NCBI RefSeq assembly: GCF_003336805.1
Contig: NZ_QFWJ01000002.1
Coordinates: 434,001 to 498,000, forward strand
Source of the DNA: Marinospirillum perlucidum
Lineage (GTDB): Bacteria; Pseudomonadota; Gammaproteobacteria; Pseudomonadales; Halomonadaceae
Length of the DNA: 64,000 nt
Direction: 5' to 3'
Below the pieces are notes generated by a model. It was not told the DNA's origin. It did no database searches and saw nothing but the letters and a program-made list of their open reading frames with translations. A program made the translations under genes and the position numbers. Positions 22,601 through 27,072 of this stretch are shown in pieces. How positions within the stretch are numbered: the first letter of the stretch is position 1; each line of letters starts with the position of its first letter.

Positions 22601-23321
22601 TGGTGAGGGCCTCTTCCAGGCCATCAATATTATCCAGTAATTCCTGATCAACGGAAAAACGCATCAGGCCATCGCCATCAAAATCGACTGCGATGCGCTC
22701 ACCGACGGCCAGGTTGATGCGACCAGCTTGGGCAACAATCTGGCCGCTGTTCTCAACACTGGAACCCAAGAGGGTGATGCTGCCCCCCGTGGCTGCATGG
22801 ATGCTGCCACGATTTACCACCCGCCCGCTGGTGCCCTCCTGGCGCTCAAATTCCAGATAGCCCTGCATAAAGTCATCGACGGAGAGTTGATGGCCCGATG
22901 CGATCAGGGAACCCACACTCAGCGTGGCGGTTTCGGTGAAATAAAGCCCATTCGGATTGACCAGAATGACATTGCCGTTGGCCTGAATTTGACCGCGAAC
23001 GACACTGGCATTGGCATCCAGTATCTGGTTGTAAACAAAAGAGCTGGAAGAAGGCTGATTGAAGTGAACCCTTTCATTCTCGGCAACATTAAAACTGCCC
23101 CACTCCACAGCAAGACGCGAGGAGTTCTGATGGATTTCTGTTGTCGATCCGCTTTGGTTGATACTGCCCTGGCCACCGGTGATCTTGCCCCCTGTTGGAG
23201 CAGCGTGCAGGGGTGTACCCCCCAGGGCCAGCAGAGCAGTGGCCAGGGCGGTCGGAGCTAAACGGTGCAGCTCAGAAATGATAGGCGATGTCGAGCCAGA
23301 CTTGGCTGCTCGCTTCTTCAT
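4647..23321 (-). CDS. Giant two-partner secretion exoprotein (TpsA, filamentous haemagglutinin-like), 6224 aa
   Basis: This 18.7-kb gene encodes a surface or secreted beta-helical adhesin of about 6200 residues. A signal peptide (residues 1-40, ending LHA) is followed by a TPS secretion domain (about 42-300) with NPNGLYF, the hallmark of TpsA proteins. The body is low-complexity beta-helix, rich in G, T, N, S and L, with three tandem repeat families: 126-residue units (three copies), 109-residue units (six copies) and 68-residue units (seven copies). A recurring module with paired Cys occurs five times, and once without Cys. The last 160 residues switch to acidic alpha-helix and begin with a Cys-x5-Cys pair (5109-5129). 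The start overlaps the TpsB gene by 50 nt, with GAGAG upstream. The TpsB product should translocate it; ligand and host surface are unknown. A function beyond adhesion or biofilm cannot be read from sequence. Confidence 0.95.
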   Translation of the reverse strand: MKKRAAKSGSTSPIISELHRLAPTALATALLALGGTPLHAAPTGGKITGGQGSINQSGSTTEIHQNSSRLAVEWGSFNVAENERVHFNQPSSSSFVYNQILDANASVVRGQIQANGNVILVNPNGLYFTETATLSVGSLIASGHQLSVDDFMQGYLEFERQEGTSGRVVNRGSIHAATGGSITLLGSSVENSGQIVAQAGRINLAVGERIAVDFDGDGLMRFSVDQELLDNIDGLEEALTNSGELSAQGGSIHLEGRVAQEIFSRVVNNEGIVRAGRIDNSGGEIRLVGSGGSDSSIINTGQVDASAQDEASQGGQITLEALDSTLLISDQSQLDASSSSQSGGQIHLLGQNIALSGSTQVDVSGASGGGEILVGGDYQGLNPDIANADKVIVTSGVQLNADATDQGDGGRIITWADDWTRFSGSLTARGGDQGGDGGFAEVSGKMNLAYSGSADLRAPEGKTGTLLLDPRDINIVATIPDPLPADGQDTTSTNIDFITDAGKDYYILNSTINSQTADVILQATNNITQDAAAAINITNAGTGITLQAGNNINIQGGITTNGGHIHLEAHSPATTQGTTGSLTVGSAGDANSGLSSNGGSITLIAKDFTFNQGMNAGTGNINVANTSGGLAISEGITSSANIAQFTTSGILTLGEATTAGNSTLKASSISLANNVIYAPNNAGINTIKISSDGNLSLGNSSSINTNASNLILDISGDITRANTNTGSIKGNSVVLDVGGSLGTSGRSLLTETNNLVINSGNQGWVDNKANTTSDTTTLAGSVTNGLTLVQSQGHLNVGELTLAGTTYTGLTHTGTNPVSLSTTGVDTDITVSKSLVANGNITLNATRNISSVSGGNVTSTGAGNSISLSGNTLSLDSDLTASDGNILLTATDALNLNSGTVTANAAGRFINLTANSIAQAAAHGGLVSKGLRLNSAATGDLNLHSNANLIETLAANITGTGSNLSLKNNQALSIGTVDSLAGITTDSGNLVLGVNGVLTTNANITNSNSGSNIHLKASSFSLLTGEISTTNGGLRMEAMSNTDGSGAINQDGGHGGITASSLLIILAGNGTNRSVNLGSSGNSIGRLAGRHEEDSTNSIGDFNLKNNAELTVDTLDAGGTLGNINGLIANNITIGITGDGNHLNVAQALDAGTGDLKLSTATNANITGTGLLSGNNVIVEAGAAIGTGTSNRLTLDATNLTLVAGGGNVWAASQTSATTLAGTATGSFDLTQAGGALTIGATSRLDASTLNGVSATGITLAVTGDANHLTVNQVVNAGTGDLKLSTATNANITGTGLLSGNNVIVEAGAAIGTDTSNRLTLDATNLTLVAGGGNVWAASQTSATTLAGTATGTFDLTQAGGALTVGSGADSSGTAVDGINATGITLAVTGDANHLAINQAVNAGTGDLKLSTATNANITGTGLLSGNNVIVEAGAAIGTDTSNRLTLDATNLTLVAGGGNVWAASQTSATTLAGTATGTFDLTQAGGALTIGATSRLDASTLNGVSATGITLAVSGDGNHLNVNQALNANAGDLKLSTGANGNITSTSTGSLSGRGIYLNATGSIGASGSRITTHTNNLIVTSDNEAWIDSSATSSTDTTLVAGSATNGFDLSQSLGHLSVGSVAAGGTTVAGITGSSTISLATTEAARNLTVSEAITSTGTINLTATSNMTGAGLLTGDSVIAEAGTDLGSSSQRLMTAAGNVYISAGGDTWIDSTKASTTLAGDITGALDLLHKGDLSVGTVNSIAGLTVNSATLDINAGTANGHLNINENLSVATSLSLNSEGTLTTAAIKTLELTGTGTLAITAASLTNSGAIQANAANAQINITAPAITLNTGSSLSTNGTDGQITFNLGAASATLGGTDAVTNYLIADELALITTDRVNFSTDKAASNNLVIESLAATNFSHLNLDAYQVTGAGVITSLDQLTVNTAQLIDLTGANNIALVSLTNTGMAADSTITYTSTAASLNVTASTASSSVATGNNAIRIDATSGVLTVSDTGITAASGNIELRSDLQITTTVAGTINAGTNRVILATSDVTKAIHLGGTATAGRLDIADDLTGKITTGTLQIGRSGMSGTIQVEGAFSRTGDLALNVGTGSILNAAGTSRLAATGSLTLNADTIGSSTESLRIKAGSLSGTASGSLYINHAGNLTLGGGGASLSAGDGKTLSVTTVTDSDEGNLILGDAVSVGGTGTLILNAAGSITSTAADDIASANTIQLSAGTDLGTSTQRLMVKANQLNLSGTDGKNAWLGTERLSGTDPVTLTANMNGSSLDILHKDSDLQVNTLADAATLNLENNNSLILATDITTTGNQTYQGVVTLANGDRTLTTTNSNISFASTMDGSQTLTLAAGTGTASFTGHVGGTTNLNSLDVTAGSISLGGNVTTTGTQTYNGTLTLAGANGSTQTLTATTVSFDGSLNGTTASEQSLIISGAASFTGDLGATTGLGSLEITGASTLAGTAGKTHHLKAGTVTLGGGVNASSAGQQSLLITGNAVLSDNLGSTTQLDSLEITGTASLAGNITTQGSQTYTGQVTLAGTAAGTRILTADAGQLISMTGGLTGDGRSLEVNQANWSLGSSGASGLLNLNVDGTTSLYASSVTTSGYQTYADTLTLHASGDTSLASGDNQNLSFAAISTADTTQRNLLLATGTSGTSSSWADISFSGQLTGLTDLTVQHANNVDFNATGTTTLAGALTQSTGSGSTSFQGDLTADTLSLQTGTVVLADNKTLTVTDGKTLEVYADNLTFGAASELNAGSGQVTLAPLTTTNSLLVCSSASSSCTGIFDSVYDLGSLAVTASSIQIGRSTHEGNISLKTLSTSFDVTLENAATHQISVLGNYTGQNLTLNSNGGSISLGADITTTGNQTYSGAVVLNSAAQLTAENNSSVLQTITFNGTLNSQATQAYGLTLIGNTSFNDQVGAATDGALGALAINSSGSLTLADGFSIQAASLSATGTTSLGGNITTSGDQTYTGAITLTGSSATRTLTAGAGQLITATGGITGGSNSLVIQTADFQLDSTASGLNSFTTAGTATLNADLTSTGAQSYQNLVLNAALSGSSVSVAGTTSLGGNVTTSGDQTYTGAITLTGTSATRTLTAGAGQLITATGGITGGSNSLVIQTADFQLDSTASGLNSFTAAGTATLNADLTSTGAQSYQNLVLNAALSGSSLSVAGTTSLGGNVTTSGDQTYTGAITLTGTSATRTLTAGAGQLITATGGITGGSNSLVIQTADFQLDSTASGLNSFTAAGTATLNADLTSTGAQSYQNLVLNAALSGSSLSVAGTTSLGGNVTTSGDQTYTGAITLTGSSATRTLTAGAGQLITATGGITGGGNSLVIQNADFQLDSTTSGLNTFTAAGTATLNADLTSNGAQSYQNLVLNAALSGSSLSVAGTTSLGGNVTTSGDQTYTGAITLTGTSATRTLTAGAGQLVTVSGGITGGSNSLVIQTANFQLGSAASGLNSFTTAGTATLNADLTSTGAQSYQNLVLNAALSASSLSVAGTTSLGGDVTTSGDQTYTGAITLTGSSATRTLTADASQLITATGGITGGGNSLVIQNADFQLDSTASGLNSFTTAGTATLNADLTSTGAQSYQNLVLNAALSGSSLSVAGTTSLGGNVTTSGSQTYSGAVTLTSDLQLKTTNNNITFESTLDGAYFLTLDAGTAAVAFQGNVGASTPLTGLDITAGTVNLTTSLALNGSLALTGDLTLTGNTQINTNNNSLTLGSAVSGQGYSLELLAGTGDISLQAASNLSALTLTSANNINLNGNLQINSGGAFEITSASGLTQLAGSTQITAETIRINSASLQFGHQSSLDASAVDSGSIYLYTDTFTALGDLTVSAGSVSGVASLSSQNTSATLLVCLTGDCDTTGLTSPAVYTLTSSITVDASQVHIGSQETGKEHQGNIILRNLTLPFDLEVTTQGSGKTLTVDGGYDSSSGSGSNTGALTLNTASDGQIVVAGDITTHKDLILANAVQINQTASLKSNQGKIHFQSTVDGQTAGSQSLSLQASNGNILLDGALGSTQSLAGLTLVSAVDSQLNSISVTGALTQQAGTGTTTFSGSLSAGSISLDVSSLALNGINLDTSASNGNISLSIDEGLDTGTGTTIDAGTGSVQLSSSNTANTLEICSDTSCLAAGTHDTQYDLGDLSITAGNILFGRSSHTGNIYIQELAFDYALGVNTTGNIYVQGALDGTINSSGSLSLNAGSSGNIYLQGNITTSGSQNYQSLVQLTGGNYTLTTSNQAITFANAIQGNSNNLTLNTGAGNLSLQAASLNDLTLSNAGNASFNGTLSLSGAFVQNAGSGNTHFLETATASSFEINATTITLDSGKSLSTSATNGDIQLFTDNLAISGLLDAGTGGITLAPLVDSRELFVCSGSCTTDSNYDSSDPNHALYNIGGDFSYTAGSFAIGKPSQTGDITLYQFEPAFDLSLATTGSINISGQFTSDHSLSLDGGTSINISHDITTKGDQYYKGAVVLMDPDSSTSTAGISLTSSSGSITFDATLDSGTDSISGIDSGNSFGLTLDAATEVVFNNAVSANASLAKLNYLNVTSSSPIKINADIETLQQQSYSGQVTLTGNRQLTAGSGQLISMNAGLNGGSANLTISNANWSLGSAGATDLGNLNIDTGISTLSGNITTSGTQNYQGGITLNQDAQLSTTNSAITFGGSISGSYALTLDSGTATQVLDQSINLQSLTVNSDTTTLSTDVTTTGAQTYQGAVTLSGIRNLSASQTTFANTLTGDDSNLTLSGNAVLSGAVTNIQNLTVTGSSSLSADITTSGTQDFQGAVTLTGSRNLTATQTTFGSTLSGDGSDLTLTGNAVLSGAVTNIQNLTVTGTSSLNANVTTTGTQDYQGAATLTGTRSLSASQTTFDSTLTGDGNDLTLTGNAVLNAAVTNIQNLTVTGTSSLNADVTTSGSQDYQGAATLTGARNLSGTQTTFSSTLSGDGSNLTLNGNAVLSGAVSSIQNLTVTGTSSLNAEVTTSGTQEYQGAVALTGSRNLTATQTTFASTLTGDGSDLTLTGNAVLNGAVSSIHNLTITGTSSLNANVTTSGTQDYQGAATLTGTRNLSATQTTFGSTLTSDGSNLTLTGNAVLNGAVSSIQNLTITGTSSLNANVTTSGTQNYQGAATLTATRNLTATQTTFNSTLTGDGNDLTLTSNAVLQGAVSNIQNLTVTGTSNLSANVTTTGTQDYQSAAILNGSLTLQAGQIDFNSTLNGNGYQLTLNSGSGDITALASWSQISNLTITQARNVSLKDTTLTGTFRQNSGSGNLQVDGTLQAQYIDVSSSAAELTASSQVVATGSDTSSQKAIEAYIDSLTLGTASELRTDNGSFLLAPYTSSNSFAVSQGSWTGHGADLHYDLNNLNISTQSLILGHSGQAGKLHLNSLNASYDLTFASAGGIELYGNITTLNYDQSYQNQVNINSNLTLNLGSSGDLTFSDALTGNADLTLQQARNVQLQTVNLNGLFQLNQATATTQVSSNMTANSIELNSAALTFASGVTLDTSTTNGNIELFTDSFTAQGQLTVNAGSGRAQLAAQDTSKDIYVCMTDCPSDASKVVYQLNQKIQVTAAQVRIGSQEAGSRHQGAIYLQRLPFTFDLEVTTDGSIQVDAFNGSLDLNGLTLDGESILLQGDGDDQLTGYSTTANQWILNSSNSGTLNNTNFTITGSGSANTASFSGFTQLVGGDVDDSFTLTATGRIGSQIQGGTGRNTLDISATNTALTLEVGKDFTGIQQVTGQGDNLKGSSSNANAWSLNSANAGTLTTGSETISFSGMNQLVSGTADNTFTSTGVYTGNILLETNNSSWDYTAGKALTLGKVLGTGSLTIAAPASGTGSTLSLSASDLVLTGFTEHTGTLFIGGRVTPANLPLNSSTSVTVNTNRLVIDDEVNVSSHLVFLAADIEINTDTITSTQGSASFLATGSLCNGCEASLTGEGNLKINTPTTVTATEGRVIAAGGIINSEDLRLDFNGGDFELAVSANQQETSQPNQASNAQGVTLSAATQAFIQALDLELVSVSVSFTNPAAAVLGVRAIEVIDLALFEEDLTLFGRLGEGVALDFAQCEEVEGCTPNVTVEELNASISQLDLRIQQLEAELDATEDPERRKQIQELLTQYQAQKEEFLAYREDLQDFTGFEEQLANELGGEDEIDMEAIEREVKIIETIYTRVQFLESLQFNEERRAEFAQRTGMDLTEERLEAIIESTMKAAQRTEAIIERMLDGE
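5109..5129 (-). other. CX5C pair at the start of the adhesin C-terminal helical domain
   Basis: Codons for Cys 6065 and Cys 6071 (CEEVEGC) lie at the junction between the beta-helix and a 160-residue, strongly helical, acidic C-terminus. In HMW1-type adhesins a C-terminal disulphide loop holds the protein at the TpsB pore. A similar tethering role here is inference. The same spacing recurs in the next gene (CEDEPHC, 4358-4378). Confidence 0.55.
7747..9174 (-). repeat. Seven tandem 204-bp repeats inside the adhesin gene
   Basis: The same sequence phase recurs at 7747, 7951, 8155, 8359, 8563, 8767 and 8971, exactly 204 bp (68 codons) apart. Each unit encodes a motif like TTSGTQDYQGAATLTG followed by TQTTF, LTLTGNAVL and IQNLTVTGTSSL. 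Copies differ by scattered substitutions and keep the reading frame, so copy number could change without frameshifts. Degenerate units flank the array on both sides. Confidence 0.9.
12480..14441 (-). repeat. Six tandem 327-bp repeats inside the adhesin gene
   Basis: Units of 327 bp (109 codons) encode GDQTYTGAITLTG, RTLTAGAGQLITATGG, NSLVIQ.ADFQLDS and SYQNLVLNAALSGSS in order. Phase markers at 13287, 13614, 13941 and 14268 show the exact period. The two copies around 13500-14150 are nearly identical over more than 300 bp, indicating recent duplication or gene conversion, while the outer copies are more diverged. Boundaries are approximate. Confidence 0.9.
18781..19914 (-). repeat. Three tandem 378-bp repeats inside the adhesin gene
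   Basis: Units of 378 bp (126 codons) encode NAGTGDLKLSTATNANITG, LLSGNNVIVEAGAAIG, RLTLDATNLTLVAGGG and ASQTSATTLAGTATG. Markers at 18751, 19129 and 19507 give the period. The three copies are nearly identical in their core and differ mainly in a short variable segment (IGATSRLDASTLNGVSA in two, VGSGADSSGTAVDGINA in one). Edges are approximate. Confidence 0.88.
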
Positions 23322-25122
23322 CGGGATCGCTCTCGTCCGTTACCGGAAAAGCCAACTGCAAGCGTGAGCTTAGCTGGTTGGGTAAATTGAATCGGGCCCC
23401 TAAACCCAGGCTGGCCAATTGGTAAGCACCTTGAATCTCGCTGGGTTGGGGGTCATTTTTCTCGCCATAGGCCAGATCATAAAAAAAGGTAAACTGCAGT
23501 AAATCCCGCCAGCGCCATTCCTGGTAGGCCTGGATGTCGCCGATGAAAGGTGCCTGAAGGATATACTCTAAGGATAGCAGAGCACCGGAATCATAGAGGG
23601 TCCAGGATGATGGAAAACCGCGTAAATGATCGGCACCACCGACTGCATACTGTTCCATGGGCACCAAAAGATCCGGCGAGTATTGCAGCTCCGTGCGTAC
23701 CAGCAAGGAGGAGTTGCTGGTCAGGTTCTGCAGGCGTGAATAAAAACCCAGGATTTTGGTAAATTCGCCTTCGGCATAGGGTAGCTGCCCATTTTTACGT
23801 GTTCCCGCTTGGCGGCTGGGTCTTTCGCCACGATCCAGCTCGTAGGCGCTGGCAGAATCCCCCATGGCTCCCAGAAGATCATTGAACCCCTGGCTGACCT
23901 CCAGACCGGCATAATTCAACCCGCCAAAGCGGGTATCCACGGAGTCATAGCTGACGCTTAATTTAAGCAGGGTCAAGCGATCCCGATTACTGGATTCACC
24001 ATTGCGCTCGGTAATGGCTTCGCGCAGGCGTAGTTCGGTGCTGGTTGATAGATTGCGCTCACGGCTGCGAATCCAGATGCGCTCGCCCGAAAGCCCCGCC
24101 TGACTGGATTCACCGGATATATTGAGATTGGCAAATTCTCCGCCAACATCAAAGGTGTTGTAGCTGATATCCGCTCTAGCCTGGTAGAGACGATTGATGA
24201 TGAGCTGATAATTAAGGGCCAGGTAACGGCTGTTATCCGGCTCGAAGCTTTGCTGCAGGGTGGTCGAAAGGCGATCAGCATTCCCGGTGATATTATTCCA
24301 GTGGAAACTACCGCGGGTACGAAATTCACCCGTGGTTTCGGAACCATGATTATCCAGACGCAGGTCAGCATTGAAGCGATCTTCATTGGGAACGCGTATC
24401 AGGAGATCGGCCTCGCCAACTTCCTTGCCGGGTTGAAACATCCCGAAGGCAGCAAGCCCCGGATAATCGGTCAGAATCAAGAGACCGGATTCGGCTTCTG
24501 CCTGGCTAACCGGCTTTCCAAGCAGATCACTGAAAGCCTTGGTTAAAGTGGAAGTGGCATAGAGTTCATTGCCTTCTCCCAAAACCTGCCCCAGTTTGCC
24601 TTCGATCACCTGGATAGTGACTAGCCCATCCTCAACCGTTTGCACGGGGACGACGGCCTTGGCCAGAATTAGACCGCGTGCACGGTAGTAATTGGTCACT
24701 CTGGCAGCGGCAGCTTCCAACTGGCCGATGGTGAAGCCCTCGGGCCTTTCCTGACGTGCTGTCTCCAGCCGTTCTTCCATTTCGCTTACCCAGATGTCCG
24801 CTTCTGGGTGGTTGTTGGCACCGGTCAAAACAAATTTTTCGACCTGGACCTTTCCACCTGCATCAGCGGCAAAGGGTCTCTCTACCAGCGGCGGTATTTC
24901 CAGCAGAGCACCGGGCGGCTGGGGTGGGATACGAGGGGTTGCCGCTTCGGGACGTTGGGCACCGGGACGCACTTGATCAGGTAGGGGAAGTTCTTCGGCT
25001 GGTAGCGAAGGAGCCAATAACAGTAGAAAAAAACCAGGTAGCCAGATACAGATCAGCCATTGCCTGACAGGGTAACCTTCAGCAAACATGCAATAACAGA
25101 TCTGTCTGTTGATCCGACTCAT
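23272..25122 (-). CDS. TpsB outer-membrane transporter (ShlB/FhaC/HecB family)
   Basis: A 616-residue Omp85-superfamily translocation pore for the adjacent TpsA. A hydrophobic signal segment lies near residues 18-45, then a proline-rich linker, then POTRA domains (VQVEKFVLTGANN near 93, with the usual TIGQLEAAAARVTNYYRARGL-type helix near 135), then a 16-stranded-type barrel from about 230 to the C-terminal Phe. HLRGF near residue 515 matches the conserved VRGF/LRGF lid motif. Length is typical, slightly above FhaC. ATG 25122 was chosen because the signal segment follows it and no good site precedes the next ATG (25089). The gene leads the adhesin transcription unit, and its 3' end overlaps tpsA by 50 nt, so the two are translated together. 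Its 334-bp leader contains a candidate promoter and palindromes. Confidence 0.94.
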   Translation of the reverse strand: MSRINRQICYCMFAEGYPVRQWLICIWLPGFFLLLLAPSLPAEELPLPDQVRPGAQRPEAATPRIPPQPPGALLEIPPLVERPFAADAGGKVQVEKFVLTGANNHPEADIWVSEMEERLETARQERPEGFTIGQLEAAAARVTNYYRARGLILAKAVVPVQTVEDGLVTIQVIEGKLGQVLGEGNELYATSTLTKAFSDLLGKPVSQAEAESGLLILTDYPGLAAFGMFQPGKEVGEADLLIRVPNEDRFNADLRLDNHGSETTGEFRTRGSFHWNNITGNADRLSTTLQQSFEPDNSRYLALNYQLIINRLYQARADISYNTFDVGGEFANLNISGESSQAGLSGERIWIRSRERNLSTSTELRLREAITERNGESSNRDRLTLLKLSVSYDSVDTRFGGLNYAGLEVSQGFNDLLGAMGDSASAYELDRGERPSRQAGTRKNGQLPYAEGEFTKILGFYSRLQNLTSNSSLLVRTELQYSPDLLVPMEQYAVGGADHLRGFPSSWTLYDSGALLSLEYILQAPFIGDIQAYQEWRWRDLLQFTFFYDLAYGEKNDPQPSEIQGAYQLASLGLGARFNLPNQLSSRLQLAFPVTDESDPDEEASSQVWLDIAYHF

Positions 25123-25456
25123 CCCTTTGACTCACTCGATAAAGATCTAACTCTCTGTTTTATTTAAACTATGTTTTATTTATGTAATAGAGCGTTAAAT
25201 CATTTTAATAATTGATGAATATTAGCATTGCGCTTGACTGGTGGGCAAATTGCCACTCAAGGCCCGGGGGCCGCGAATACGCCCTTCCATGGTAGGGGTA
25301 TTTAGGCGTTTTGGTATCACTGATTTCAGGTAGATCAGAGGCAGGTTTTAATTAAAAATAGTAATTTAATGTTGTCAGGGGAGCTAGATGCGAAAGCTAT
25401 GCAGGATTTTGTGGCATTTCTGATAGGAAGGGTCATCCCTGACCCCTGACACTTAT
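25123..25456. other. Intergenic leader between putP and the TpsB gene
   Basis: These 334 bp hold the upstream region of the TpsB-TpsA unit and the 3' flank of putP. No open frame with a credible start is seen. On the minus strand there is a candidate promoter, a palindrome overlapping its -35, a second imperfect hairpin at 25276-25302, and a GC-rich tract (ggcccgggggcc, 25261-25272). A short hairpin GGGTCA-tccc-TGACCC (25430-25445) lies next to the putP stop; it lacks a T-run and may be a weak terminator or REP-like remnant. Confidence 0.5.
25219..25248 (-). promoter_or_regulatory. Candidate promoter of the TpsB-TpsA operon with overlapping palindrome
   Basis: Reading the minus strand, TTGCCC (25243-25248) and TAATAT (25219-25224) are separated by 18 bp, a plausible sigma-70 pair about 100 bp before the TpsB start. 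The palindrome GTGGGCAA-a-TTGCCAC (25241-25256) covers the -35, as a repressor operator would. Both calls are pattern matches; neither hexamer is perfect. Confidence 0.35.
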
Positions 25457-26944
25457 TTACTTACGACGTCCTTCTTCCACGACAGCATCGAATTCTTCCA
25501 GAATTTCGGCATCGGGTTCGGGACTAATATTGCTCATAACAATCATGGCAATGGCTGCCAGAATAAAGCCGGGTACGATTTCATAAAGATCGAAGATGCC
25601 CCCGGTCATATTGGCCCAGACCACCACGGTGACCCCGCCAATGACGATACCCGCCATGGCACCCAGTGCTGTAGCGCGCTTCCAGAAAAGAGCCAACAAC
25701 AGAACCGGACCAAAGGTGGCACCAAAACCGGCCCAGGCGTAGGAGACCAGATCCAGAACCGTGCTGTCATCATTCAGAGCCAGCAGCATGGCCGCCAGGG
25801 CAATCAGAATAACGGCAATGCGACCGATTTTGACCAGTTCTTTCTGGTCGGCATCCTTGCGGAAGATCGACTTGTAGAAGTCTTCAGTCAGGGCAGAAGA
25901 GGACACCAGCAGCTGAGAATCGGCAGTGGACATGACCGCAGCCAGAATGGCTGCCAGCAGGATACCAGCAATCACTGGGTGGAAGAGGGCGTTGACCATC
26001 ACCATAAAGACGGTTTCACCATCACCCAGGCCGTTACTCAGGAAAACGGTACCAATCAGACCGATCAGCATGGCACAGAAGAGTGTCAGTGCTGTCCAGG
26101 AAACGGCGATACGACGTGCAGCAGGAATACGGTCGGCAGAAGAGATGGCAGCAAAACGGGCCAGAATATGAGGCTGACCAAAGTAGCCCAGGCCCCAGGC
26201 CAGGGAACTGACGATACCGATAAAGCTAAGGGCAGTGCCTGTCTCATCACTGAACCAGGTTAAAAGGTTGGGGTTGAGGTCACGGATACTGGAGAAAGTG
26301 GCATTCATCCCGCCCAGTTCGCCCATGGCCCAAAGAGGAACGATGGCCAGAGCTGCAGCCATCATCAAACCTTGCAACAGATCCGTCCAGGAGACCGCCA
26401 GAAAACCACCGAACATGGTGTAGGAGACTACAGCCAGGGTGCCGAGTACGACTGCCAGCTTGTAGTCGAGGTTGAAGACGGTTTCAAAGAGCTTGCCACC
26501 AGCAACCAGACCGGAAGAGGTGTAGAAAAGGAAAAACAGAAGAATAAACAGGGCAGAGACCACGCGCAGCATATTGGTCTTGTCGCGGAAACGCTGCTCC
26601 AGAAATTCAGGCAGGGTCAGGGAGTCACTGGCTTTAAAGCTGTAAAGGCGCAGGCGCGGAGCCATAAATAACCAGTTCAACCAGGTCCCGGCCAGAAGGC
26701 CTACAGCAATCCAGCTGGCACTCAGGCCGGATGCGTAGGCAGCACCGGGCAGACCCAGAAGCAACCAGCCGGACATGTCTGATGCACCGGCGGAAAGCGC
26801 TGAACTCCAGGGACCCAGAGCGCGGCCACCCAGAATATAGTCAGAAAGATTCTGTGTTCTTTGGTAGGCAATCCAACCGATACCCATGATCACCGCTATA
26901 TAGACGATGAAGGTCCAGCCGACTGCGGAACTGCTTTCAATCAT
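25457..26944 (-). CDS. putP: Sodium/proline symporter PutP
   Basis: A 495-residue inner-membrane transporter of the SSS family that imports proline with Na+. The hydrophobicity pattern supports about 13 transmembrane helices. Typical PutP stretches are visible, including GRALGPWSSALSAGASDMSGW near residue 40 (Na+ and substrate region), AYASGLSASWIAVGL, and WGLGYFGQPHILARF near 245. Length equals the family norm (about 500). ATG 26944 is preceded by AAAAGGTGA and is preferred to the longer frame starting at 27004. It lies 128 bp downstream of putA on the same strand, so imported proline feeds the PutA reaction. Between the two genes is a nested inverted repeat that could tune putP expression. 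Function is secure from family similarity. Confidence 0.96.
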   Translation of the reverse strand: MIESSSAVGWTFIVYIAVIMGIGWIAYQRTQNLSDYILGGRALGPWSSALSAGASDMSGWLLLGLPGAAYASGLSASWIAVGLLAGTWLNWLFMAPRLRLYSFKASDSLTLPEFLEQRFRDKTNMLRVVSALFILLFFLFYTSSGLVAGGKLFETVFNLDYKLAVVLGTLAVVSYTMFGGFLAVSWTDLLQGLMMAAALAIVPLWAMGELGGMNATFSSIRDLNPNLLTWFSDETGTALSFIGIVSSLAWGLGYFGQPHILARFAAISSADRIPAARRIAVSWTALTLFCAMLIGLIGTVFLSNGLGDGETVFMVMVNALFHPVIAGILLAAILAAVMSTADSQLLVSSSALTEDFYKSIFRKDADQKELVKIGRIAVILIALAAMLLALNDDSTVLDLVSYAWAGFGATFGPVLLLALFWKRATALGAMAGIVIGGVTVVVWANMTGGIFDLYEIVPGFILAAIAMIVMSNISPEPDAEILEEFDAVVEEGRRK

Positions 26945-26987
26945 AGACTCACCTTTTGGCTTGTTTTTGTATAACGCGTTATGGAAT

Positions 26988-27061
26988 GAATAGCAGTAGT
27001 CCATTTAAAGAAGCGCCGATGTAATCATTACAAGGGCGCTATAAAAACACGACTGCTATTC
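26988..27061. promoter_or_regulatory. Nested inverted repeats between putA and putP
   Basis: The outer arms GAATAGCAGT (26988-26997) and ACTGCTATTC (27052-27061) are perfectly complementary. Inside them AGCGCC (27012-27017) and GGCGCT (27035-27040) pair, with a further TGTAAT/ATTACA palindrome at the centre. No T-run follows. It may be an mRNA structure separating putA from putP, or a regulator-binding region. It ends about 12 bp from the putA stop. Confidence 0.6.
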
Positions 27062-27072
27062 ACGTAATGCCA

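Noticed and set aside
4999-23261. Dozens of plus-strand frames of 60-190 codons opposite the adhesin gene
   Set aside because: They follow the repeat period of the minus-strand gene, have low-complexity translations and no ribosome binding sites. They are by-products of its biased codon use.
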